Positions 39,703-50,327 are shown, counted from the stretch's first letter. The stretch is DNA of 64,000 nt from Pseudomonas sp. SORT22 (GCF_018417635.1 NZ_CP071007.1:1240501-1304500), one strand, 5' to 3'. Notes: generated by a model from the sequence alone, not told the origin. Numbers and translations: made by a program.

Positions 39703-41160
39703 TTACGGGCGGCCGCGCAATTGTCTGTCAGGCAAGGCCAGCGCCGCCGTCAGCCCCAGCAGTGAAACTGCCGCGCTGCCGAGCAGCAGGTTGCGAAAGG
39801 TCAGCAGCAATTCAGCCTGCATTGCCGCGGTCGGTTCGCCGGCCTGCAGGCTGCCAAGCAGGGCATCGCCGGCCAGGCTCAAGCCGCCCCGGGCCAGCAT
39901 CGCCAGCAACAGGGTGGACATGATAGCCACGCCCATGGCCCCGCCCAGTGAGCGGAACAGGTTGGTGGTACTGGTGGCCACGCCGATATCTCGCGGTTCT
40001 ACCGCACTCTGGGTTGCCACCAGCGAGGTGGGGAACTGCAGGCCCGAGGCAATGCCGGTCAACAACATGAACACGCCACTGAACCAGGCTGCCTGCGGCG
40101 GGCTGAAGGCCATGCCGACGATGGCAAACGGCATCAGCAGCGCGCCGCCGAGAATCTGCGGTTTGTAGCGCCCTGTGTGCGAAGTCATGCGGCCGCCACA
40201 ATAAGCGCCGATGGGCAAGCCGATGGCCAGCGGCAGCAGGTGCAACGCGGCGCTGTCGGCGCCGGCACCGGTGATGCTCTGGTAGCGCAGCGGCATCAGC
40301 ATGGTCAGCGAGATGGCCTGGAAGCTGGTAAAGAAAATCGTGCACCAGCACAGGGTGGCGATGCGATTGGCGAACAGCTTGAGCGGCAGCAGCGGTTCGG
40401 CGGTTCGCTGTTCATGCAGTACGAACAGCAGCAGGCCGATCAGCGCACAGCCGAGCAGGCTGGCCACTTGCGCAGAATCCCAGGGCTGGCCCTGGCCTAT
40501 CAGGGTGATGCCCAGCAGCAGGCTGCCCAGGCCAAGAATCAGCAGCGCGGCGCCGAGGTAATCGACCTGCGCCTTGCGTGTAGGCACTTGCAGGCTGCGC
40601 AGGGCTCGGCGGGTCACCCACCAGGCGGTCAGGCCCAGCGGCAGGTTGAGCCAGAACACCCAGCGCCACGACAGGTATTCGGTGAGTACTCCGCCCAGCA
40701 CCGGCCCGGCGACACTGGCCAGGGCGTACATGCTGCTGAAATAACCCTGGTAACGGCCGCGTTCGCGCGGCGGCACGAAGTCGCCGATGATCGCCTGGCT
40801 GACCGAGACCATGCCGCCGGCGCCGATACCCTGCAGCACCCGCGCGAGCACCAGTTGCTCCATGTTCTGCGCCAGTGCGCAGAAGATCGACGCCAGGGTA
40901 AACAGCGCAGTGCCGGTAAGAATCATCCGCCGCCGGCCGTACAAGTCGCCGAGCTTGCCGTAGATCGGTACCGCTACGGTCATGGCCACCATGTAGCCGG
41001 AAATCACCCAGGCGAGCAGGCCAACGTCGTTGAATTGCGCCGAAATCGCCGGCATCGACACGGCGACGATGGTCTGGTCGAGGGCGCCGAGGAAGATCGC
41101 CAGCATCAGCGCGACGAGCACGCTGCGCAGCACCGGTTGCGGAGTGTTCAGTTGAGTCAC
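39703..41160 (-). CDS. DHA2-family (EmrB/QacA) MFS drug exporter
   Basis: A 485-aa transporter with 14 predicted helices. Helix 1 ends in LGALDQTIVAVSMPAI, with the acidic residue typical of the family; loop 2-3 is GKLGDLYGRRR, and motif C is ALASVAGPVLGGVL. Transcribed in the same direction as pobA, 78 bp downstream of it, with a hairpin in between. Substrate unknown. Confidence 0.92.
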   Translation of the reverse strand: MTQLNTPQPVLRSVLVALMLAIFLGALDQTIVAVSMPAISAQFNDVGLLAWVISGYMVAMTVAVPIYGKLGDLYGRRRMILTGTALFTLASIFCALAQNMEQLVLARVLQGIGAGGMVSVSQAIIGDFVPPRERGRYQGYFSSMYALASVAGPVLGGVLTEYLSWRWVFWLNLPLGLTAWWVTRRALRSLQVPTRKAQVDYLGAALLILGLGSLLLGITLIGQGQPWDSAQVASLLGCALIGLLLFVLHEQRTAEPLLPLKLFANRIATLCWCTIFFTSFQAISLTMLMPLRYQSITGAGADSAALHLLPLAIGLPIGAYCGGRMTSHTGRYKPQILGGALLMPFAIVGMAFSPPQAAWFSGVFMLLTGIASGLQFPTSLVATQSAVEPRDIGVATSTTNLFRSLGGAMGVAIMSTLLLAMLARGGLSLAGDALLGSLQAGEPTAAMQAELLLTFRNLLLGSAAVSLLGLTAALALPDRQLRGRP

Positions 41161-41184
41161 GGGCCAGCTCGGGGGCAGGTGAAG

Positions 41185-41206
41185 CCCGCAGCCGTTACGC
41201 TGCGGG
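41185..41206. terminator. Hairpin between pobA and the DHA2 exporter
   Basis: CCCGCAGC-CGTTAC-GCTGCGGG, a perfect 8-bp stem with no T-run on either strand. It may partly terminate pobA transcripts. Confidence 0.45.
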
Positions 41207-41238
41207 AACAGGTGCTGACCAGTCTACTCGATAGCTTG

Positions 41239-42453
<1,215 letters not shown>

Positions 42454-42562
42454 TCAGCGCAGGGCCGAAAGCAGCTTATGATTGTTGTGCTTGCATTTTT
42501 CGCTTGGAAAGACGGGCGAAGAAGGGATAAAAACCGCAGGAAGCAGGACTTTTCACTAATCA

Positions 42563-42577
42563 GTGCGATTATCGGGC
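42563..42577. promoter_or_regulatory. PcaR-like site in the pobA-pobR gap
   Basis: GTGCGATTATCGGGC matches 13 of 15 positions of the reverse-complement PcaR consensus (GTGCGATTATCGAAC). It lies 23 bp before pobR and 130 bp before pobA, so binding could affect either promoter. Inference from motif only. Confidence 0.45.
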
Positions 42578-42600
42578 ATTGCCCTGGAGCCAGTTGATCA

Positions 42601-43479
42601 ATGAGCAAGGCGTCGATACCGGTATTCAAACTGTATGGCGAACAGTTGCAGTGGCCGACCCCGGACCTGCTGCACTGCGAGTCGATCCCGGCGCGCAGCC
42701 GCTTGCACGACTGGGAAATCGAGCCCCATCGGCACGCCGATCTGTGCCAACTGCTGTTCCTTTATGCCGGCCAGGCCGAGATCGAAGTCGAAGGCCAGGT
42801 GCGGCGCCTGGAACAGGCCGCGATCCAGGTGGTACCGGCGCTGTGCGTGCACGGCTTTCGTTTTTCCAGCGATGTCGACGGCTACGTGGTGACGCTGGCG
42901 GCGCCGCTGGTCAACCTGCTGCACACGCAACTGGCCGGCGCACCAGCGGCCCTGGCCCAGGCCGGCACCTACCTGGCAGGCGACGATCGCAACTATCTCT
43001 ACAGCCTGTTCAGCGCCTTGCAGCAGGAGTACCAGCGGGACCTGCCCGGGCGCGATTTGCAGTTGCGCTCATTGATAAACCTGTTGGTGGTGTGGATCAG
43101 TCGCCAATGTTTGCAGCGTCATGGCCAAGGCCTGGCGGTGGCACGCGGACGTGAGTATCTGGAGCGCTTCAACGCGCTGGTCGAGCAGCAGTTTCGTCAG
43201 CAGCCGAGCGTCGAGGCGCTGGCCCATGAGGTGGGGATTTCGGTGGCGCACCTGAACAGCATCTGCCGCGAACTGGCCGGACAGTCGGCCTTGCAGATCA
43301 TCCATCAACGCCTGTTGCTCGAAGCCAAGCGCGAGCTGATCTACACCAGCCTGAGCATCAAGCAACTGGCCGACAGCCTGGGCTTTGCCGACCCTGCGTA
43401 TTTCTCGCGGTTCTTTCGCCGCCTGACCGGCAAGGCGCCCAGTGACTTTCGTCACCAGCCCGGGCAATCACCTACTTGA
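42601..43479 (+). CDS. pobR: AraC-family activator of pobA
   Basis: A 292-aa regulator. An N-terminal cupin (residues 20-110, EIEPHRHADLCQLLFLYAGQ) is followed by a double helix-turn-helix with AHEVGISVAHLNSICREL and ADSLGFADPAYFSRFFRR. Divergent placement next to pobA gives the role. In some P. putida strains the equivalent is called PobC. Its last 8 bp overlap the small convergent gene. Confidence 0.92.
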   Translation: MSKASIPVFKLYGEQLQWPTPDLLHCESIPARSRLHDWEIEPHRHADLCQLLFLYAGQAEIEVEGQVRRLEQAAIQVVPALCVHGFRFSSDVDGYVVTLAAPLVNLLHTQLAGAPAALAQAGTYLAGDDRNYLYSLFSALQQEYQRDLPGRDLQLRSLINLLVVWISRQCLQRHGQGLAVARGREYLERFNALVEQQFRQQPSVEALAHEVGISVAHLNSICRELAGQSALQIIHQRLLLEAKRELIYTSLSIKQLADSLGFADPAYFSRFFRRLTGKAPSDFRHQPGQSPT

Positions 43480-43645
43480 GTGCGCTCAGCGTCGCGGTGT
43501 GCGGCACGCAGTGCGCCAGGCTGCAACTGGCGGCGGAGTAGGGCTGATTGCGGATCTGTTCAACCCGCCAGGCGGCGGTGGCATACAAGCCGACCACAGC
43601 GGCCATGGCACAGATAACGGCGCATTTTCTGGATTTGACGCCCAT
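43472..43645 (-). CDS. Small membrane/secreted hypothetical protein
   Basis: A 57-aa protein: a short basic start (MGVKSRK), one hydrophobic helix (CAVICAMAAVVGLYATAAW), then a polar tail with C43-x-x-x-x-C48 (SCSLAHC). AGGAGG lies 9 bp before the ATG. A GTG 9 bp further upstream abuts this sequence and is not used. No family recognised. Confidence 0.65.
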   Translation of the reverse strand: MGVKSRKCAVICAMAAVVGLYATAAWRVEQIRNQPYSAASCSLAHCVPHTATLSALK

Positions 43646-43716
43646 GATGCTCACCTCCTGCCAACCACCTACAGGTGCTATTCAAAGCATAGGTCAGCTT
43701 GGCCGGGTGTGCCCGT

Positions 43717-44625
43717 CTAGAGCAGGTCCTGGTCCCAGATAGGCTCGGCGGTAAAGCGCTCGGCGAGAAAGTCGAGCATGCTGCGCAGGGTCGCCGGCAT
43801 GTGCTTGCGCGAGGTGTACACAGCGTTGAGGTTCAGCTCGCGCGGCTTGGCCCGGGGCAGCAGGCGAACCAGCTCGCCACTGCGCAGGGCGCCGGCAGCC
43901 TGGTAGGTCGGCAGCATGGCCACACCGGCGCCAGCCAGCGCCGCCCGTTGCAGGGTCATGGCTTCGTTGGCGCTGATGTTGCCTTGCACCGGTACCGACA
44001 CCACCTCGCCAGCCACGTCGAAATGCCACAGGCTGCGACCGAAGTAAGAATGGGTCAGGCAGTTGTGCTGGCTGAGCTCCTGCACCTGCTGCGGCGCCGG
44101 GTGCTGGCGCAGGTAGGCGGGCGAGGCGCAGATCACCGAGCGGCATACGCTCAGGCGCCGGGCGATCAGGTTCGGGTCCAGGTCGTTGCTGGTGCGGATC
44201 GCCAGGTCGATGCGCTCATCCACCAGGTTCACTGTGCGGTCGAGCATCTGCAGGTCGATCTTTACCCCGGGATAGCGTTTGACGTAGTCGGCTACGGCGT
44301 CCATCAACTGTGCCTGGCCGAACGAGGTGCTGACGCTGATGCGCAACTCGCCGCGCGGCGCATCGTTGGGGGTACTGACCGCGGCCTGCAGGTCGCCGGC
44401 AAGCTCGAGCATCTGCCGGCAGCGCGGCAGGGTTTCCTGGCCGGCGGCGGTCAGGCTCAGGCGCCTGGTGGTGCGCTGCATCAGGCGCGCGCCGACCCAG
44501 TCCTCAAGCTCGGCCAGGTAGCGGGAAACCACCGGCCGGGAGAGTTCCAGGTGGTCGGCGGCAGCCGATTGGCTGCCCAGGTCGACCACGCTGACGAAGA
44601 CCCGCATTGCTGTCAGACGATCCAT
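43717..44625 (-). CDS. LysR-family regulator
   Basis: A 302-aa regulator. The helix-turn-helix is DRLTAMRVFVSVVDLGSQSA, with AADHLELSRPVVSRYLAELE. The effector domain follows. It belongs to the group usually encoded next to small oxidoreductases or hydrolases. Divergent from the metallo-beta-lactamase-fold gene, 105 bp apart, which it probably regulates. Confidence 0.88.
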   Translation of the reverse strand: MDRLTAMRVFVSVVDLGSQSAAADHLELSRPVVSRYLAELEDWVGARLMQRTTRRLSLTAAGQETLPRCRQMLELAGDLQAAVSTPNDAPRGELRISVSTSFGQAQLMDAVADYVKRYPGVKIDLQMLDRTVNLVDERIDLAIRTSNDLDPNLIARRLSVCRSVICASPAYLRQHPAPQQVQELSQHNCLTHSYFGRSLWHFDVAGEVVSVPVQGNISANEAMTLQRAALAGAGVAMLPTYQAAGALRSGELVRLLPRAKPRELNLNAVYTSRKHMPATLRSMLDFLAERFTAEPIWDQDLL

Positions 44626-44730
44626 GATTTGCCCGCTTTCAGAAACAAACTAATCCTAAGCATCGCATTTTTTGTGACGGATCGTGCAACTAAGCTGTTG
44701 CTCATTGCCCACTTCACAGGAATCACCTTG

Positions 44731-45612
44731 ATGCCTCGTTCGTTCTCCCTGCGCCGCTTGTTGCTCGCCTTTGCCACCCTTGGGGTCATGGCCCAGGCTT
44801 CGGCCGCCGAGCCGCTTAACCTGGATGTCTACAATCCGGGTAGCAATGCCCTGTTTCCGGTCAGTTCGGTGATCGTCAGCGGCAAGCATGACGCCATCCT
44901 CGTTGACGCCCAGTTCGGCAAGGCCCAGGCCGAGCAGGTACTGGCCAAGCTGCAAGCGAGCGGCAAGCAACTGACCACTATCTATATCAGCCACGGTGAC
45001 CCGGACTACTACTTCGGCCTGCAGACCCTGACCGACGCCTACCCCAAGGCCAAAGTCGTGGCCTCGGCGGCGACCGTCGCCCATATCAAGCAGACCATGG
45101 ATGGCAAGCTGGCCTACTGGGGCCCGCAGATGGGCGCCGACAAGCCGGCGAAGCTGATCGTGCCGCAAGTGCTGCAAGGTACCGAGCTCAAGCTTGAAGG
45201 CCAGCGCCTGCAAGTGGTTGGCCTCGACGGCCCGCAACCGGACCGCAGTTTCGTGTGGATTCCGTCGATCAAGGCGGTGGTCGGTGGCGTGGTAGTCGCC
45301 GAGAACCTGCACGTGTGGATGGCCGACACGCAGTCGGCGCAATCGCACAAGGACTGGCTGGCGACCCTCAAGCGTATCGAGCAGCTCAAGCCCGACACCG
45401 TGATCCCTGGCCACTACCTGGGCCAGAGCAGCCGTTCGCTCAAGGCGGTGCAGTTCACTGCGGACTATATCCGGGCCTTCGACGAAGAAACCGCCAAGGC
45501 TGGCAACGCCGCCGAACTGATCGCGGCGATGAAAAAACGTTACCCGGACCTGGGCGAAGAGAGCTCGCTGGAGCTCGGCGCCAAGGTCGCCAAGGGCGAG
45601 ATGAAGTGGTAA
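44731..45612 (+). CDS. Exported metallo-beta-lactamase-fold protein with altered metal motif
   Basis: A 293-aa protein with a signal peptide (residues 1-26, ending ASA). The MBL core is visible: AILVDAQFG, then the loop normally H-x-H-x-D-H, which here reads H88-G-D90-P-D92-Y93. A later VIPGHYLG keeps its histidine. Two of the usual zinc ligands are replaced, so the activity is unclear. The start is chosen for the signal peptide; ACAGGA lies upstream. Confidence 0.85.
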   Translation: MPRSFSLRRLLLAFATLGVMAQASAAEPLNLDVYNPGSNALFPVSSVIVSGKHDAILVDAQFGKAQAEQVLAKLQASGKQLTTIYISHGDPDYYFGLQTLTDAYPKAKVVASAATVAHIKQTMDGKLAYWGPQMGADKPAKLIVPQVLQGTELKLEGQRLQVVGLDGPQPDRSFVWIPSIKAVVGGVVVAENLHVWMADTQSAQSHKDWLATLKRIEQLKPDTVIPGHYLGQSSRSLKAVQFTADYIRAFDEETAKAGNAAELIAAMKKRYPDLGEESSLELGAKVAKGEMKW

Positions 45613-45642
45613 GCGTTGTTCAATCCTGACTGGAGAATGTCC

Positions 45643-46257
45643 ATGAGCAAGATCGCAATCATTGGGGCTACCGGCCGTGCTGGCAGCCAGTTGCTGGAAG
45701 AGGCCCTGCGCCGCGGCCACAGCGTTACCGCCATTGCCCGAGACCCGTCGAAACTGCAGGGGCGTGAGAGGGTGAAAAGCGTGGCGCTGGACGTCAGCGA
45801 TGCCGCCGCCCTTGAACAGGCAGTCGCTGGCCACGACGTGGTACTGAGCGCCGCACACTTTTCCAGCATCAAGCCGCAGGCCATCATCGAGCCGGTCAAG
45901 CGCGCCGGGGTCAAGCGCCTGCTGGTAGTAGGCGGGGCTGGTAGCCTGTTGCTGCCGTCGGGGCACAAGGTCATCGACAGCCCGGACTTTCCCGAGGCCT
46001 ACAAGGCTGAAGCCACCGCCGGCGGCCACTACCTTGACACTCTGCGTCAGGAACAGGAACTGGACTGGAGCTTCCTCTCGCCTTCGGCCGAGTTCGTCGA
46101 AGGTGAGCGCCGCGGCGCTTACAAACTGGGCAAGGATCACCTGCTGATCGGCGCCGACGGCAAGAGCTGGATCAGCTTTGCCGACTACGCTATCGCCATG
46201 CTCGATGAAGTAGAGAAACCGGCACACTCGCGCCAGCGCTTCACCGTCGGTTACTGA
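45643..46257 (+). CDS. NAD(P)-binding oxidoreductase, YwnB-like
   Basis: A 204-aa atypical short-chain dehydrogenase of the NmrA/YwnB group. The nucleotide-binding GATGRAGSQ is at the N-terminus. The central segment (KRLLVVGGAGSLLLPSG) and SWISFADYAIAMLDE are typical. No catalytic Y-x-x-x-K is evident, so it may be a redox sensor or flavin-type reductase. Starts 30 bp after the MBL-fold gene, likely same operon. Confidence 0.85.
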   Translation: MSKIAIIGATGRAGSQLLEEALRRGHSVTAIARDPSKLQGRERVKSVALDVSDAAALEQAVAGHDVVLSAAHFSSIKPQAIIEPVKRAGVKRLLVVGGAGSLLLPSGHKVIDSPDFPEAYKAEATAGGHYLDTLRQEQELDWSFLSPSAEFVEGERRGAYKLGKDHLLIGADGKSWISFADYAIAMLDEVEKPAHSRQRFTVGY

Positions 46258-47132
46258 GGCACCTGGGCCTGCTCGCACAACCAGGCGAGCAGCTCCAGCA
46301 AAGCCGCTGAAGCCGACCCTTGCGGTCGCACCAGGTAATAGGCCTGGCCAGTGCTGACCTTGAGCGGGAACGGCATCACCAGCCGTCCGCACTTGAGGTC
46401 ATCACCGATCAGCGACCAGTCGCCGATGGCCACCCCGGTGCCCTGAGAGGCCATGGACATGGCCATGTCCAGGGTTTCGAAATGCTGGCCCTTGCCCTGC
46501 CGGGGCAGGTTCGCCCCGGCGGCATCGAGCCAGGCATTCCAGTCGCGCTGGTCGCGGGTCGGGTGCAGGAGCATGTGCTGATCAAGGTCGGCGACCTGTT
46601 GCAAGGGCAGGGCGCCGCTCAGCAGTTGCGGCGCGCACACCGGCGTCAGTTGTTCATCAAAGAGCTTCTGGGTCTGCAGGCCATGGTTGGGCCGGGCGCC
46701 ATAGACCACCGCCGCATCGAACACTTCCCGACGAAAATCCACCCCGTGCTGCACCGTGGTGGTCAGCTCCACCGGCACGTCCGGGCGCAGCGCCTGCCAT
46801 TCCATCAGCCGTGGCAGCAGCCAGCGCATCACGCAGGTCGGGGCTTTGAGCTGCAAGGTGGTACTGCGCGCCCCGACCTGTTGCACACCTTCCTCGATCA
46901 GGGCGAACACCTGCTGCACCCGCGGCAGCCAGTCCTGGCCTTCGCGGGTCAGGCTCAGGCCGCGGGCCTGGCGTAAAAACAGCGGATAACCCAGGTGCTC
47001 TTCAAGGCCGGCGATCTGCCGGCTCACCGCACCCTGGGTGATGTGCAGCAATTGCGCGGCGCGGGTGAAGTTGCAGCACTGGGCGGTGACCAGAAAGGTG
47101 TGCAGCGCAGGCAATGGAGGCAGGCGTTTCAT
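46251..47132 (-). CDS. LysR-family regulator (GcvA-like)
   Basis: A 293-aa regulator with N-terminal PPLPALHTFLVTAQCCNFTR and LLHITQGAVSRQIAGLEEHL. The opening and layout place it in the GcvA/AmpR group. Divergent from the TPP decarboxylase gene, with a 113-bp gap, so it probably controls that operon. The last 7 bp overlap the convergent oxidoreductase. Confidence 0.88.
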   Translation of the reverse strand: MKRLPPLPALHTFLVTAQCCNFTRAAQLLHITQGAVSRQIAGLEEHLGYPLFLRQARGLSLTREGQDWLPRVQQVFALIEEGVQQVGARSTTLQLKAPTCVMRWLLPRLMEWQALRPDVPVELTTTVQHGVDFRREVFDAAVVYGARPNHGLQTQKLFDEQLTPVCAPQLLSGALPLQQVADLDQHMLLHPTRDQRDWNAWLDAAGANLPRQGKGQHFETLDMAMSMASQGTGVAIGDWSLIGDDLKCGRLVMPFPLKVSTGQAYYLVRPQGSASAALLELLAWLCEQAQVPQ

Positions 47133-47245
47133 CAGCTTGAGCCATGACTTGGGAACATGGCTAGTATGAGCTTTTTTGCATTGTGCAGGTAGCCGTCGGG
47201 CGGTCCAATACAGGCTGTTTCCCGAACAATTACAGGCACACGATC

Positions 47246-48883
47246 ATGGCGACTTGCGGCGAAGTACTGGTCAAACTCCTTGAAGGCTATGGCGTAGACC
47301 ATGTCTTTGGAATTCCCGGCGTGCATACCGTGGAACTCTATCGCGGGCTGGCAGGCTCGAGCATCCGCCACATCACTCCGCGCCACGAGCAAGGCGCCGG
47401 TTTCATGGCTGACGGCTATGCCCGTACCCGTGGCAAGCCGGGTGTGTGCTTCATCATCACCGGCCCGGGCATGACCAACATCACCACCGCCATGGGCCAG
47501 GCCTATGCCGATTCGATCCCGATGCTGGTGATCTCCAGCGTGCAGTCGCGCGACCAGCTGGGTGGTGGGCGCGGCAAGCTGCACGAGTTGCCGGCGCAGG
47601 GCAACCTGGTGGCCGGTGTGGCGGCGTTTTCCCACACGCTGATGAGCGCCGATGACCTGCCGTCGGTGCTGGCCCGTGCCTTTGCCGTGTTCGATGGCGC
47701 CCGGCCACGCCCGGTGCATATCGAGATTCCGCTGGATGTACTGGTCGAAGACGCCGATCACCTGCTGGCCTGTACGCCAGTGCGTATCGCCCGTGCTGGC
47801 GCCGCGCCTGCGCCGGTTGCGCAAATGGCCGCCATGCTCGCTGCCGCCCGGCGGCCACTGATTCTCGCCGGAGGTGGCGCCATTGACGCCAGCGCCGCGC
47901 TGACTCGCCTGGCTGAATACCTGCAGGCCCCGGTAGCGCTGACCATCAACGCCAAGGGCGTACTGCCGGCCAGCCACCCGCTGCAGATCGGCTCGACCCA
48001 GTCGCTGGTGGCCACCCGCGCCCTGGTCGCCGAGGCCGATGTGGTGCTGGCGATCGGTACCGAGCTTGCCGAGACCGACTACGACGTGACCTTCAAGGGC
48101 GGTTTCGAGATCCCCGGTGAGCTGCTGCGCATCGACATCGACCCCGACCAGACCGTGCGCAACTACCCGCCGAAGGTCGCTTTGGTCGCCGATTCGACCA
48201 TCGCCACCCAGGCCCTGCTGGTCGCCCTGGCCGAGCAACCGGCCCCGGTGCGCGGCGCCGAATGGGGTGCGGCCCGTGCCGCGCACCTGCGTGAGGTGCT
48301 GCAAGCCGAGCGCGACCTGCCGATGCGCAGCCAGACGCGCATGCTCACAACCCTCCTCGAAACCCTGCCCGGCGCAGTGCTGGTCGGCGATTCGACACAG
48401 CCGGTGTACACCGGCAACCTGACCCTGGACATGGACCAACCGCGGCGTTGGTTCAACGCCTCGACCGGCTACGGTACCCTCGGTTACGCCCTGCCGGCAG
48501 CCATGGGCGCCTGGCTGGGTAGCGCTGAAGTGGCGGCCGAGCGCGCGCCGGTGGTGTGCCTGATCGGTGACGGTGGCTTGCAGTTCACCCTGCCGGAGCT
48601 GGCCAGTGCCCGTGAGGCGCAGGTGCCGCTGATCGTGCTGTTGTGGAACAACCAGGGCTACGAAGAGATCAAGCGCTACATGGTCAACCGCGCCATCGAA
48701 CCGGTCGGTGTCGACATCTACACCCCTGACTTTATTGGCGTGGCCAAGGCCCTGGGCTGCAGCGCCGAATCGGTGGGTGACCTTGCCCAGTTGCGTGAAG
48801 CCTTGCGCCAGGCTTGCGATCGCAAAGGCCCGAGCCTGATCGAAATCGACCAGGCCACCTGGATGCAGGCGGTGCCCGCATGA
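47246..48883 (+). CDS. TPP-dependent 2-oxoacid decarboxylase (AruI-like)
   Basis: A 545-aa thiamine pyrophosphate enzyme. The activating glutamate is E48 (RHEQGAGFMADGYAR). The TPP motif GDG ... NN spans VVCLIGDGGLQF to LLWNNQGY. Close in family to AruI, 2-ketoarginine (5-guanidino-2-oxopentanoate) decarboxylase of the arginine transaminase pathway, and the next gene is an aldehyde dehydrogenase that would oxidise the product. No AruH transaminase is nearby, so another 2-oxoacid remains possible. Overlaps the next gene by 4 bp. Confidence 0.82.
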   Translation: MATCGEVLVKLLEGYGVDHVFGIPGVHTVELYRGLAGSSIRHITPRHEQGAGFMADGYARTRGKPGVCFIITGPGMTNITTAMGQAYADSIPMLVISSVQSRDQLGGGRGKLHELPAQGNLVAGVAAFSHTLMSADDLPSVLARAFAVFDGARPRPVHIEIPLDVLVEDADHLLACTPVRIARAGAAPAPVAQMAAMLAAARRPLILAGGGAIDASAALTRLAEYLQAPVALTINAKGVLPASHPLQIGSTQSLVATRALVAEADVVLAIGTELAETDYDVTFKGGFEIPGELLRIDIDPDQTVRNYPPKVALVADSTIATQALLVALAEQPAPVRGAEWGAARAAHLREVLQAERDLPMRSQTRMLTTLLETLPGAVLVGDSTQPVYTGNLTLDMDQPRRWFNASTGYGTLGYALPAAMGAWLGSAEVAAERAPVVCLIGDGGLQFTLPELASAREAQVPLIVLLWNNQGYEEIKRYMVNRAIEPVGVDIYTPDFIGVAKALGCSAESVGDLAQLREALRQACDRKGPSLIEIDQATWMQAVPA

Positions 48884-50313
48884 TCAAGCTGCCTGGCATC
48901 TATATCGAAGGCGTCTGGCAGCATGGCCCGCAAGCGCTGGCGGTAATCAACCCGAGCAACGAGCAGGTGCTGGCGGAAGTTGCCGGGGGTGACGCTGAAG
49001 CCGTCGAACGGGCAACGCTGGCTGCCCAGGCTGCGTTTGTTGAGTGGTCCACCTCCAGCGGGCCGACCCGTGCGGCGATCTTGCGGGCCATTGCCGAGGG
49101 CGTCGAAGCGCGCCGCGAGCGCCTGGTGCAGTTGCAAGCCAGCAACAACGGCAAGCCGCTGGCTGAAGCCCATATCGATGTCGATGATGTCGTCGCCACT
49201 TTCCGCTATTACGCGGAACTCGCCGATAACCTCGGGCGTGACCGCTCGGTGGCGCTGCCCAGCGAAGACTTTGTCGCCCGGGTGCGCCGTGAACCGTGCG
49301 GCGTGGTCGGCTTGATCGTGCCGTGGAACTTCCCCATGGTCACTACCGCCTGGAAGCTCGCGCCAGCCCTGGCGGCCGGCTGCTGCGTGGTGCTCAAACC
49401 GTCGGAAGTCACGCCGCTGGCCGAGCTGGAACTGGCGGCAATCATCGCCGAAGCGGGGCTACCGCACGGGGTGTTCAACCTGGTCTGTGGTACTGGCCTT
49501 GCAGTGGGCGCGCCGCTGGCGGCCGATCCGCGTGTTGCCAAGATTTCCTTCACCGGCAGCAATGCGGTGGGTGTGCAGGTCATGCAGCGCGCGGCGGAAA
49601 CGGTCAAGGGCGTGAGCCTTGAGCTGGGCGGCAAGTCGCCGTTGCTGGTGCTCGAGGACGCCGACCTCGAACTGGCAGTGGAGCTGGCTTGCCTTGGTGG
49701 CTTCTTCAATGCCGGGCAGATGTGTTCAGCGACCAGCCGGGTGCTGGTCGCCGAAGCCCTGTACCCGGCATTTATCGATGCCCTGAAGGCCCGCGCCGAA
49801 GGGATTCGCGTCGGCGAGCCGTTCAGCGGCGACAGCGAAATGGGGCCGCTGGTCAACCAGGCCCAGTACCAAAGGGTGCAGGCGCATATCGCCGCAGGCC
49901 TGCAAGCAGGGGCGCAGTTGCTGTGTGGCGGCTCACGGCCGGCGCAGCTGCCTTGCGGCTATTTTGTCAGCCCGACGGTGTTCACCGAGGTGCCACTGGA
50001 CAGCGCCTTGTGGCGAGAGGAAATCTTCGGTCCGGTGCTGTGTGTGCGCTCGTTTGCCACCGAAGCCGAGGCGCTGGCGCTGGCCAACGATACCGAGTTC
50101 GGCTTGGTGGCCAGTGTACTCAGCCGGGACTTGCAGGCGGCTGAACGGGTCGCCAATGCCTTGCAGGCAGGGCTGGTGTGGATCAACGCGCCGCAAGTGA
50201 TTTTCCCGCAGACGGCCTGGGGTGGCTACAAGCAGAGCAGCCTGGGACGGGAGCTGGGGCCTTGGGGCTTGAGTGCGTTTCAGGAGATCAAGCACGTAGT
50301 CAGGGCGGTGTAG
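48880..50313 (+). CDS. NAD-dependent aldehyde dehydrogenase
   Basis: A 477-aa class I/II ALDH. Catalytic cysteine in GQMCSATSR (about residue 281), glutamate in LELGGKSP (about 248), and NAD fold FTGSNAVG. It resembles betaine/guanidinobutyraldehyde dehydrogenases. Its ATGA overlap with the decarboxylase means coupled production, so 4-guanidinobutyraldehyde is the best guess for the substrate. Confidence 0.88.
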   Translation: MIKLPGIYIEGVWQHGPQALAVINPSNEQVLAEVAGGDAEAVERATLAAQAAFVEWSTSSGPTRAAILRAIAEGVEARRERLVQLQASNNGKPLAEAHIDVDDVVATFRYYAELADNLGRDRSVALPSEDFVARVRREPCGVVGLIVPWNFPMVTTAWKLAPALAAGCCVVLKPSEVTPLAELELAAIIAEAGLPHGVFNLVCGTGLAVGAPLAADPRVAKISFTGSNAVGVQVMQRAAETVKGVSLELGGKSPLLVLEDADLELAVELACLGGFFNAGQMCSATSRVLVAEALYPAFIDALKARAEGIRVGEPFSGDSEMGPLVNQAQYQRVQAHIAAGLQAGAQLLCGGSRPAQLPCGYFVSPTVFTEVPLDSALWREEIFGPVLCVRSFATEAEALALANDTEFGLVASVLSRDLQAAERVANALQAGLVWINAPQVIFPQTAWGGYKQSSLGRELGPWGLSAFQEIKHVVRAV

Positions 50314-50327
50314 GCCGCGATAGCTAT

